Shown one piece after another: positions 34,229 through 44,194 of a DNA stretch of 64,000 nucleotides. The stretch is taken from positions 15,830,282 through 15,894,281 of the forward strand of contig CM019701.1 of NCBI GenBank assembly GCA_009760885.1, read 5' to 3'. Made by a program: the position numbers and the translations under genes. The notes beneath the pieces are model-generated. The model ran no database searches. It was not told the DNA's origin and saw only the letters and a program-made list of their open reading frames with translations. Numbering within the stretch: the stretch's first letter is position 1; each line of letters opens with the position of its first letter. The DNA comes from Achatina immaculata (lineage: Eukaryota; Mollusca; Gastropoda; Stylommatophora; Achatinidae).

Positions 34229-37200
34229 CATTCATTCATTCATTTGCATGTCCCTTGCGGAACTTTGCCTCCCAAACAGCACTCCTGTAGGCCTCTCGGT
34301 TGTGAGCAAGATGGCCTGCTGCTGTTGCATCCATTTCCAGATCGTCAACGATGTCTTGCAGTCATCTTCGTTTTGGTCTTCCTCTTTTTCTTTTTCCCAT
34401 TATGTATCCTTCCAATACGGTCTTCTCTAAATTATCATGACGTTTAATGTGTCCAAAATATTTAACTTTTCTCTCATTAATCCTCTTTACTAGCCAGCCT
34501 TCTTCAATATTATGCTCTTGTAGTATAGATATATTTGTTCTTTTTTGTGTCCACGATATTTGGAGAACTCTTCTGTAGCATTTACATTCAAAGGTATTTA
34601 TGTGTTTCTCAGATGTTTTGTTAAGTGTCCAGGTCTCACAGGCATATGTTGCGATGGGAAAGATGCATGCCCTTAAAAATCTTATTTTTGTGGTTCTGTC
34701 TGCTCCTCTCCACAGATTCTTTATTTGTTTTACTTTCTGATGAGCGATAGATGTCCTCCTTTTAATTTCCCTCATTGTATCTCCATTATTAGTTAGTAGT
34801 GATCCAAGATATTCAAAACTTCTTCCAGTTTTACCTCATTGATACATATTTCAGTTGTCTTGTTTGTTTTGTCAGTTGTCATCACTTTAATTTTCTTTGC
34901 ATTAAGATAAAGGTTCTGCTCTTCGCTGTTCTTGCGGACTGACATAATTAGTTTTTACATTCCTTTTTGTGTTGTGGACAGTAATACTGTGTCATCAGCA
35001 TATCTAATCTGTGGTATTTCATAACCTCCAACTGTTATGGCATCGTAATATTCTTTGTCTACATCTTCTCTAACATTCCTCATTATATTTTCAGTATACA
35101 AGTTAAATAAATATGGTGACAATATGCACCCCTGACGGACCCCTTGTTTTATGTCAAACAAAGTTGTTTCACCATTTATTCTTACTGCTGCTTGATGGTC
35201 TAAATACAGCAGTGATGTTAATTGCATCAAATGTGTTGGAAATCCCATTTTTTTCCATTATTTCCCAAAGTTTCTGGTGTTGTACACAATCAAATGCCTT
35301 TGAGTAGTCTATAAAGGATAAATATAGATTCACATTAAACTCTCTGCATTTCTCTATTATTAATCTTATATTGAATATATGATCTCTTGATCCTCTTCCT
35401 TGCCTGAAACCAGCTTGGACCATATTGACTTCTTCTTCTATTTCCTTTCGAAGTCTGTCCATTATGATTTTTAACAGAATTTTACTGGCATGACTAATCA
35501 GGGCAACAGTTCTGTAGTTTGTGCATAATTTCAGGTTACCCTTTTTTGGCAGTGGTATGAATACAGTTCTTTTCCATTCTTTTTCCCAAATACCTGAATG
35601 CCATATCTTTTTACATAGCGCATGATAGATTGTTGCACATTCCTTTCCTCCTGCATTAATAAATTCAGCTGTTATCTCATCACATCCTAGTGATTTACCA
35701 TTTTTCAGATTCTTTATTGCCCGTAAAACTTCTTCTATTGTCGGTTCGGGTTCTTTCTCCTCCAATAATAATTCAAACTGTTGATTTCTGCTTCCACAGT
35801 CGGTTGTTTCATACATTCTTTTGCAATATTCCTTACATCTTTCTAGAATTTCCTCTGTCTCTGTCAGGATATTCCCCATCTCATCACAAATTACAATTAG
35901 CTTAGGTGTGATATTTCTCGTCAATGTCTTCATTTCTTTAAACATTTCACTATCTTTTCCACACTTCTGATGTTCTTCTATTCTTTCACAACAATCTTGT
36001 ATGTATTGTTTTTTGTCTTTTCTTATGTTTGTTCGTACTTCTTTTGTTAAAGTTTTATATTTATCTTTGTTGTTGTTTGTCACTTTCCATTGCGTCTTCA
36101 TTTCTCTACATTGTTTTATCAGTTCTAGTGTACCTGCTGTGATCTATCCATTCTTTTGTGTTTTCTTTACTGGAACCATGTCTTTAGCTGTTGTTACTAA
36201 GATATCTTTGGCCTGCATAGCCAATTCATCTGGTGTCATCTCCTCCTGTACATCCATCAGGATTTCGAAACGGTTCTTCACTTCTATACCATATTGTTCT
36301 GGTATATTTATAAGATCAAAGCAGAGTGGTCTTGATCCCGTACTATCTTTTTTATCTTTATCTTCATGTCTGCTATTAATAACTCATGGTCCATGTCACA
36401 ATCAGCACCTGGTAAAGTTTTTGCTGATGTTATGCTTGACCTTCACCTTCTTTGCACTAAAATGTAATCTATTTGATTCCCGTTTTTACCATCAGGTGAT
36501 GTCCATGTGTAAAGTCTTCTTGGATGTTGTTTAAAAATTGTTAGCGATCATTAGCTCATTTTCCATGCAAAACGCCATTAGATTGTCACCTGCCTCATTT
36601 CTATGTCCTATGCTAAATTTCCCTACAACATGTCTTTCATCTTCTGCTCTTTCTGTACCAATGTTTGCATTAAAATCACCCATTATTAATACAATATCAT
36701 TTTTCCATAGCTTGTCTATTGTTGTTTGCAATGTGTTTTAAAAGTGTTCTACTTCCTCTTCTTCTGCTGCTGATGTAGGTGCATATATCTGGATGATTGT
36801 TACATTTCTAGGAATGCCCTTAAGTCTGATTGTGAGGATTCTATCACTTACTGGATTGTAGCCTAGTAATGCTTTTGATGTTGATTTGTCCAAATAAAAA
36901 GCCACTCCATTCTTTCCTCCTAATTCTCCACCAGAGTATATAAAGATATTATCATTCTCGCTCTTAAAGTGTCCTGATCCTTTCCATCGATGTTCGCAGA
37001 TTCCCAAAATGTGTATCCCCGTTCTTTTCATCTCGTCACTTATTACTTGATACTTCCCCTCATACATACTCCTCACATTCCATGTTCCTACTCTTATTTT
37101 TCTTTTTAGTTTGATGCAGGAGTTTTCCTTGGTAACCCCATCAGGATTTTGTCTGTCATCACAATTACAAGTACTGACCTCTGTCTCACAATCTTCCCCA

Positions 37201-37596
37201 GCGTTAAAATTAGATCTATCTGGCCTGGGGGCCTCACCACCAGATCTTTTTCCTATTTGACTTTCCATGATTGCTGTTTGGGTTTCTTGGTATATTTCCA
37301 GAAGATAGTTTACCATTGCTTTCCTTCCGGGCAGTGACTGTACTAGTCAGTGATCATAGCCATTGTCCCTACATTGAGATCATCTGCCTACCATCATAGA
37401 ATGGTGACCATAACCAACATTATCTGTCAGCTGCCCTCCCATTCCATCCACCACCTGCTCCCATGGTTTCACGTCACCCTGGTCGGGGGGCTATACGGGT
37501 ACTCCACCTTGCCCAAGGGTGTCCCGTAGACTGACGGAGGTAAGGAGGTGTCTTACTTCTCCTTTGATAGGGGATACCCCTACCCCGCTAACCAAT
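34229..37596 (-). pseudogene. Family B RTE-like LINE, near full length, inactivated
   Basis: On the minus strand the order is as follows. The 5' UTR begins GTTAGCGGGGTAGGGG. The endonuclease contains KIRVGTWNVRSMYEGK, GICEHRWKGSGHF, IQIYAPTSAAEEEEVEHF, IMGDFNANIG and later a QIDYILVQRRW-like block. The RT (36101-34955) contains IPLPKKGNLKLCTNYR, NMVQAGFRQGRGSRDH, LSFIDYSKAFDCVQHQKLW, GVRQGCILSPYLFNLY and the catalytic QIRYADDTVLL. The C-terminal part has FPIATYACETWTLNK and KYFGHIKRHDNLEKTVLEG. The architecture (one EN-RT protein, very short 3' UTR, simple tail) is RTE-like. Frameshifts or stops occur near 36730, 36130, 35240 and 34830, so it is dead. The repeat AGAATATT at 34221-34228 and 37597-37604 is a plausible target-site duplication. 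The element lies in intron 2 of the micro-exon gene, in reverse orientation. Confidence 0.9.
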
Positions 37597-39395
37597 AGAA
37601 TATTACCATCATTAAATATGCAGGAAACTCTCTACTGTAGAGAGCGAAACAACAACACAACTCCTTCAGATCATCGGAGGAATACCCCACCCCTCAGAAA
37701 AGTGTTTCGGCCCTATTAAACTCCTGACACTTTAAGGTTGGTGGGCCCTTCTGGGTCATGACTCCCAGAGGTCTTGTGAGTTGCTGGATTGAGTTGGCAC
37801 TCCACATTGAACTGCATCTTTAACCATTTAGCTACAGAGGACTGGTATTGGTTGTGGCAAACGACATTTAAGTTATCAATGCTTGTTTCGCTCTATCACA
37901 TCCCAGTCATTTCCACCATCTAGCAGTGATGGTAAGGGAATGTCCCTGATTTCAATATTTGATGTTGTACCAGCACCTATGAAGTATTTAGGTGGGGCCT
38001 CATTTCTTTTGTTGTTATTTGCTTTATCTTTTGCCCTGTCTACAATGGCTACTAGTTCCTGCAGCACTCTGTTGTGCCACCAGGTGTAGCGTCCTTGACC
38101 TAATGATACTCTGCATGCTGACAGCACATGTTCCAATATTTGCCTTTTGTTGCAGAGAGGGCACTTTGTGTCTTCTGATAAACCCCATTTGTATAGGTTG
38201 GAGCTTGCAGGCAGAAAGTCATAAGTAGCTCTGATGATGAAGCTGAGCCTCAAGGGTGCCATTTTCCAGATGTCATTCCATGTTAGTGATCTCTGCAGGA
38301 CTTCCACCCATGTTGTCCATTGCCCTTGTTGTGATTGTTGGACTGCCTTCTGGACCCGCTTGTCATCCTCTGAATTCCTTACTTCACAGATGATCATATC
38401 CCTTCTTTCCTTGCAGGAGGCCTTTGACCACCATTTGATTTCGCCATGACCAAATCCCCTTCTGTTGGTCTGGGTGTACCCTATTACTTCTTTCAGCTCC
38501 TGCGTTTCCCTGGCTGTGGTCACTTCCTCACTTACTTTCCATTTTCGTCCAGTTTTAAGTGTTGGGTGCACTTCTCGTACTACTGGATCTGTAGGTTCTT
38601 GTAGCATCATTGCAAGCCTTGTCTTTCCTACTTTGTATTCTTCGACCACAGATTTGAATGGCAGCTGCAGTTTGCTCTTCTTGCAGTACAGTGCTACATC
38701 AGTTAATCCTGGTGGTACGCCCAGCCACTTTCTTATGGATTTATCTATCTTTCTTTCGACTGCCTCTACTGTGCTGGTACTTACTTCTTAAATGTGTAGT
38801 AGCCACATCAGTTTTGGAATCAGTATGAAATGGAGGCACCATACTTTGAACTTCCCCAGTAGCTTGCTTTTGTCTATGATGTTCAGACCATTCTGTGCCA
38901 TTTCTATGACCTGCTTCACCGCGTTTGAGTCTTTCATGGAAGCATCATATACTCCGCCAAAGCTCTTCCCCTACAGTTGGGATTATCTGATTCGCCACTG
39001 TGTATGATCTTTCTATCACTTTCCCTTTCATGAGTGACAGGCTTCTTGACTTCTTTGGCTTGAAGCTCATGCGGCGCCATATGATAAGCCTGTCCAAACT
39101 CTCTAACATCTTTCGTGCCTGTGCTTCACTGGTTGTTATTACTGTTGTGTCATCCATGAATGCTTTTAGTGGTGGTACCTTACATCCATATCTGAACCTT
39201 GGGCCTTCTGCTGCTCCTTCTGCTATTCTCAGGATTACTTGCAAGGCTAGTACGAACAGTATGGGAGATATTGTGCAACCCATTGCAATTTCTAGCTGGA
39301 GCTCAATCCATCTTGTAATATATCCTGATGTTCCAAATCTCACGAGGAACCCTGTGAAGTACATTTTCAGCATTTTCGTGATTTCGTTTGGCACA

Positions 39396-39500
39396 TGATA
39401 TCATCTGGTGCGGTACTGAGCCATATCATCTGGTGCGGTACTGAGCCATATCATCTGGTGCGGTACTGAGCCATATCATCTGGTGCGGTACTGAGCCATA
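39396..39500. repeat. 25-bp tandem repeat inside the family D reverse transcriptase
   Basis: The unit CATATCATCTGGTGCGGTAC plus TGAGC is repeated about four times at 25-bp spacing. The period is not a multiple of three, so each extra unit shifts the RT frame. Confidence 0.9.
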
Positions 39501-40167
39501 CCCATTGACTAGGTCAAGCCGTATTACCTGTAGATCTTGCTTTTCATATCTTGCTTGTTTAATAGCTTCCCATATCACTGAAGCATGCTCGAGACATCCT
39601 GGGGAACTTTAAATTCCTCCCTTCTGCACGGATATATCAATGTAACCATTGTCTAGAAGGTATGTTGTTAGTCTCCTTGCCATTACAGAGAAGAATATCT
39701 TTCCTCACACATTCAGAAGTGAGATGGGTCTTAACTGGTTGATTTCAGTGGAATTCTGCTCCTTTGGGATGTATACTCCGTTAGCCTTTTTCCATTATTT
39801 ACTTATGAGTCCCTTGGTCCATGCTGTTCGTAGGAGTTTATGGAGCTTCTTTAGAACTTCGGGACATCTTTTGTATATTATGTAAGGGACACCATTTGGG
39901 CCTGGTGCTGACTTACCTTTAGCTTTTCCTACGATGCTCTCTACTTCTTGTAAGGTTGGTGGCCTGCATTTGAATTTGATGCCTGGTTTACAGGGCCACA
40001 CTAGACCTTTCATCTGCTCGAGAGGTGTATGCTGATTTTTATCAGAGTATGTCTTGCTCAGATGTTCCTCGAGCACCTCCTTAACTGCTTTCAGCGTACC
40101 TGATTTTGGCTGTTCAAATAACTGCTTGGCAAACCTGAAGGGATCTTTGTAGAACTTCTCTCTTGAG

Positions 40168-40169
<2 letters not shown>

Positions 40170-40205
<36 letters not shown>
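40170..40205. repeat. (CT)n microsatellite
   Basis: About 17 CT units within the presumed 5' coding part of the family D LINE. Confidence 0.95.
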
Positions 40206-40209
<4 letters not shown>

Positions 40210-40411
40210 ATAGTCTTACACCTCTGCAAAGGGCACTGTGCTGGGATTTTAGATGCTGCCAAACCTGTCTTAGTCTTTCCTATTCTGATTCATGTGAATT
40301 CTTGAACATTTTCCGGGCATGGTTCTTCTGCTGTCTTATTGCTTCTATTTTCCTCTGTCTTCTGGACTTTCTTGGTGTTACTTTTTCTCTTTTTGCCTGT
40401 TTGGTTCCAAA

Positions 40412-40600
40412 CTCTTTGTGGCAGTGAAGATGTATGATGTTACCAAACTCTTTGTGACAGTGAAGATGTATGATGTTACCAAACTCTTTGTGACAGTGAA
40501 GATGTATGATGTTACCAAACTCTTTGTGACAGTGAAGATGTATGATGTTACCAAACTCTTTGTGGCAGTGAAGATATATGATGTTACCAAATGCTTCCAG
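40412..40600. repeat. 36-bp in-frame tandem repeat, about 5 copies
   Basis: The unit is GTGACAGTGAAGATGTATGA followed by TGTTACCAAACTCTTT, at exactly 36-bp spacing, so it is readable as a 12-residue repeat on either strand (MYDVTKLFVTVK plus; TSYIFTVTKSLV minus). It lies at the 5' side of the family D LINE. The minus-strand frame joins the LINE's basic region, so it may have been a repeat in the LINE protein; this is uncertain. Confidence 0.85.
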
Positions 40601-40720
40601 TTTTTGCTGAAGGAATTGTCCACTTTATTTCTTTAGAGACTACTGTCACCGAAAGAGATTTTCAATTCAGGCCGTTCCAAACATGAAATCACAGATACGT
40701 GATTCCTGGCTTCTTGGTCC

Positions 40721-41430
40721 TTCAGTCATTTGCATGTCCCTTGCAGAACTTTGCTGTCCTAAAAAACACCCCTGTAGGTCTCTCGATTGTGAGCAAGATG
40801 CCCTGCTGTTGATGCATCCATTTGAAGATCATCAACGATGTCTTGTAGCCATCTTTGTCTTTGTCTTCCTCTCTTTCTTTTTCCCATTATGTACCCTTCC
40901 AAGATGTTAATGTGTCCAAAACTTTTCATTTTTCTCTGTTTAATCCTCTTTACTAGCCAGCCTTCTTCAATATTAATTTCTTGTAGTTTGGATATATTTG
41001 TTCTTTTTTTGTGTCCATGATACACCTCCTTACCTCCGTCAGTCTACGGGACACCCTTGGGCAAGGTGGAGTACCCGTATAGCCCCCAGATCAGGGTGAC
41101 GTGAAGCCATGGGAGCAGGTGGTGGATGGAATGGGAGAGCAGCCAACAGATAATATTGGTTATGGTCACCATTCTATGATGGTAGGCAGATGATCTCAAT
41201 GTAGGGACAATGGCTACGATCACTGACTAGTACAGTCACTGCCCGGAAGGAAAGCAATTGTAAACTATCTTCTTTAAATATACCAAGAACTCTTCTGTAG
41301 CATTTACATTCAAAGTGTTTCTCAGCTGTTTAGTTAAGTGTCCAGGTCTCACAGACATATGTTGCGATTGGAACGATGCATGTCCTTAAAATATATATAT
41401 TTTTTGTGGTTGTGTCTGTTCTCCTCCATG
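40721..41430 (-). pseudogene. Family B LINE, second reverse copy, split by its own 5' module
   Basis: The left part (40721-41020) is the C-terminal and 3' end region of family B (NIEEGWLVKRIKQRKMKSFGHI; 3' end ATTTGCATGTCCCTTGC). From 41287 the same reverse copy continues (CATTTACATTCAAAGTGTTT; CETWTLN reading). Between them, 41021-41286, is a family B 5' region in the opposite orientation. Confidence 0.8.
41021..41286 (+). mobile_element. Solo family B 5' module, inverted inside a family B copy
   Basis: This 266-bp piece starts CACCTCCTTACCTCCGTCAG and ends TTCTTTAAATATACCAAGA. It matches the 5' UTR segment of the plus-strand family B copies at 44225 and 49850 and, reversed, the one at 37280-37550. 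The host copy lacks only a few bases at the insertion point (compare 34556-34570). It could be a twin-priming product, a recombination scar, or a small non-autonomous element made from the LINE's 5' end. Confidence 0.7.
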
Positions 41431-41619
41431 TAGAGATATAAGAAACATGATCACAACTAAACATGTAGAGGAACACAAGGTCAAAGAATTGTAGTGGCAG
41501 TTTGTTCTGTTCTATGTTTTGATTATTGTAAGACAAGAACTTTATTTTTGTATCCTAAGAATTTGGCATTGTTCTTAATCCTTACAGTCTGAAAATCTGA
41601 CAGAACTTTCACTCAAAGA
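41431..41619. other. Short unique intron 2 segment
   Basis: I cannot assign this stretch between the family B copy and the 47-bp array. Confidence 0.4.
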
Positions 41620-42455
41620 AATGTGTTTTTTCCACACGTTTTCAGCATTTACATCTGTGACAAGACAACGATTTTTCTCCACAACTTTTCAGAACTTAGA
41701 TCTGTAACAATACAATGATTTTTCTCCTCAGGTTTTCAGCACTTAGATCTCTAACAATATAATTATTTTTCTCCACAAGTTTTCATCGCTTAGATCTGTA
41801 ACCATACAATGATTTTTTCTCCACAAATTTTCAGCACTTAGATCTGTAACAATACAATGATTTTTCTCCTCAGGTTTTCAGCACTTAGATCTATAACAAT
41901 AGAATGATTTTTCTCCACAAGTTTTCAGCACTTAGATCTGTAACAATACAATGATTTTCTCCACAAGTTTTCAGCATTTACATCTGTGACAAGACAATGA
42001 TTTTTCTCCACAAGTTTTCAGCACTTACATCTGTAACCATACAATGATTTTTTCTCCACAAGTTTTCAGCACTTACATCTGTAACAATACAATGATTTTT
42101 ATCCACAAGTTTTCAGCACTTAGATATTTGACAAGTCAATAATTTTTCTCCACAAATTTTCAACACTTAGATCTGTAACAATACAATGATTTTTCTCCAC
42201 AAGTTTTCAGCATTTACATCTGTGACAAGACAAATATTTTTCTCCAGAAGTTTTCAGCACTTAGATCTGTGACAAAACAATGATTTTTCTCCACAAGTTT
42301 TCAGCACTTAGATCTGTGACAAAACAATGATTTTTCTCCACAAGTTTTCAGACTTTACATCTGTGACAAGACAATGATTTTTCTCCACAAGTTTTCAGCA
42401 CTTAGATCTGTGACAAGACAATGATTTTTCTCCACAAATTTTCAAAACAGAATCA
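41620..42455. repeat. 47-bp minisatellite, about 18 copies, upstream of exon 3
   Basis: The unit is TTTTTCTCCACAAGTTTTCA followed by GCACTTAGATCTGTAACAAT and ACAATGA, at 47-bp spacing (GCACTTAGAT at 41881, then 41928). Each unit again carries a pyrimidine-rich run ending in TTTTCAG|C. The array stops about 45 bases before the candidate 12-nt exon. Confidence 0.93.
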
Positions 42456-42500
42456 ATGAAAGTATATAATTCTTTCCATCATGCTCACAATCTCTGTCAG

Positions 42501-42512
42501 GTGGTGTTGACC
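42501..42512 (+). CDS. Secreted micro-exon gene: candidate 12-nt exon
   Basis: GTGGTGTTGACC lies between the acceptor CAATCTCTGTCAG and a perfect GTAAGT donor. Spliced to the 18-nt exon it is in frame and adds G-G-V-D, again phase 1 at both ends. The predicted precursor then begins with the 19-residue signal peptide, APEEHE and GGVD. Twelve bases are little evidence on their own. The call rests on the strong donor, the acceptor and the preserved phase. Later exons are not found with confidence in this window. Confidence 0.45.
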
Positions 42513-43290
42513 GTAAGTTCATTTGATTAACAATTTGATGAATTTATCTCCATTATCTAGGATTACTGAGAGTTGAAATTATACTCTCTTTTATTTTTAA
42601 CATTAAAAAAATCATTCAGTCTGAACATTGTGAGATATAAGTTTTTGATAGTGACAAGTTTACCAACAAATGGAGAAGAAAAGCTGGTCCAGTGAGTAGC
42701 AATGTGATATTTTCATCTCTAGCACTTTGTGAAATATAACATTCATTAAATTTCTTTACACAAATTTTGATAGAAAAAAATGTAAGATTATAAGATATTC
42801 TATAATAAATGTGATGAGCGCTGTTCAGATGATTTTGTAAGCACGTAGCGAGTTATATCTCCATGTTCCCATTGTCTACTTGTTCAAGGGATCTGGAGTT
42901 CATTTTGTACGAGACAAAGACCACTGTTTGAGATGTGAGAGAGAGAGAGGACTTCTAGTATTTGTGGTCTCGTATGGTTGTTCGTTTTGGTTGAATTAAT
43001 ATATAGGTATTCGGTAAGCTTGGTTGTCCTTAAAGGATACATTGTTGTGTAAATCATTATGTATTGTTTTGGAGCGTGGTTGTGTTTTAAGACAATTGTG
43101 AAATGTGGTTTTGTTGGAAGTTTGGGCACAGAATTTTCGGAATGATTGAGGTCAGTATGTTTTTTTTTCAAGTCTGAGTGCGTGTGAGTGCATCTTAAGG
43201 TGATCACAGCTCGCCAAAATAGTTTGTATACTTTTGTTGATTCCTTCATCTCAGTTTACATTCGCAATTTTTATTTTTGTAACCATTCAT
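42513..43290. other. Unique AT-rich sequence, probable intron
   Basis: There is no recognisable element. A short GA run is at about 42937-42951. A 121-codon minus-strand frame (42884-43249) has no recognisable motif and I do not accept it as a gene. Confidence 0.45.
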
Positions 43291-44165
43291 CTCGTCTTAT
43301 CTCATCCTGCCCGTGCTGCTAAATGTCTCATAGGGTCCGCATGGTAGTTCGCCAAGATTTCTTGCTATGCCCACTGAACCGGCCTCTCTTAACAATATCG
43401 AGTTTCACGTGGTCGACCTCTTTTTCTTCGAACTGTTGTGTTCCACTTGATAGCTTGTTTGGGGATCCTCTGATTGTTTCTTCTCATCACATCACCGACG
43501 ATCTTCTTGTTCTGATCACCCATGAGACAGGTTGTTGTTTGCTCATCTGTCTTATCTCTGTGTTGTTCTTGAATTCGTTCCACTTTATACCAAGTATTTA
43601 CATGAGGCATTTATTTTTGAAAGAGTCTACTTTCTTGTCAATTTGTTTTAGTTGTTTTCAATCTTTCACATGCATAAATGAAGGTGGATATTACATTTGG
43701 ATTGAATAATCTTAACTTGTTTTTTTGTGCTTATAACTTTAGAATGCCATATGTTCTCAAGATTTTTGAACGTCAATGCTGCTTTTCGAATTCGAATTCT
43801 AACTTCCTTTATGGTGTCATCATCCTGGTCTATTTAGCTGCCGAGATGTGCAAAATGTTTCACTTCTTCAACAGCTGTTCCTTCTACATATATTTGTCCT
43901 TCGTGGTTAATGCGAAGTTTCATTATTTGTGTTTTATCCTTCTTAATTTCAAGTCCTATTTTGCTAGCCAATGAAGACAGGGTATCTGTTTTTACTTTCA
44001 CTGATTTCATATTGTCATTGATCTTCCAACTGGTTCCACAATGTCCATTGTTCCTATTTCTGTTTCTTTGTGTGGTAGTTTTCATGATCCAATTATTTGC
44101 TAGAAGAAACAGGAATGGTGATAGCAAGCATCCCTACCGCACGCCTGTTTCCACTTTAAAACTGT
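43291..44165 (-). pseudogene. Family A LINE, reverse copy, 5'-truncated
   Basis: The 3' terminus is at the left (CCCGTGCTGCTAAATGTCTC corresponds to CCCGTGCCGTTAAACGTCAC at 59953). The minus strand reads RRNNQRIPKQAIKWNTTVRRKRGRPRET and MGDQNKK, and then a diverged frame (44127-43834) with SLASKIGLEIKKDKTQIMKLRIN and EEVKHFAHLGS. This is the C-terminal half of the family A protein, with many lesions. It ends where the family B copy at 44195 begins. Confidence 0.8.
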
Positions 44166-44194
44166 CTGCGAAAATGAAACACGTAACAATCAAG

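Larger units (their letters stand above)
37605..40410 (-). pseudogene. RLE-type (R2/R4/Hero-like) LINE, family D, decayed
   Basis: On the minus strand, from the N-terminal side: EEHLSKTYSDKNQHTPL, then KGKSAPGPNGVPYIIYKRCP (first RT block), later MGCTISPILFVLALQVIL and AFMDDTTVITTSEAQAR with the catalytic MDD. A C-terminal frame (38649-37876) has CPLCNKRQILEHVLSAC, a C-x2-C-x7-H-x4-C knuckle, followed by RYTWWHNRVLQEL. The knuckle plus an R-x-x-W-x-H-[ND]-x-V motif is the signature of LINEs with a restriction-like endonuclease. The frame stops at DWDVIERNKH, where the endonuclease core should continue, so the nuclease is lost or truncated. Frameshifts, stops and a 25-bp tandem expansion break the RT. 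Confidence 0.75.

Noticed and set aside
37500..37592. A self-cleaving HDV-like ribozyme at the family B LINE 5' end, as known for some LINEs.
   Set aside because: The GC-rich 5' end can form stems, but I could not draw the required double pseudoknot by eye. A descriptor search on the reverse complement of 37440-37592 would decide.
40319..40636. Plus-strand ORF with the MYDVTKLFVTVK repeat as a host gene.
   Set aside because: The period of 36 keeps both strands open. The flanks belong to a LINE on the other strand.
42884..43249. 121-codon minus-strand ORF.
   Set aside because: No recognisable motif, skewed composition (His/Thr/Lys), and it overlaps a GA-rich run; most likely chance.
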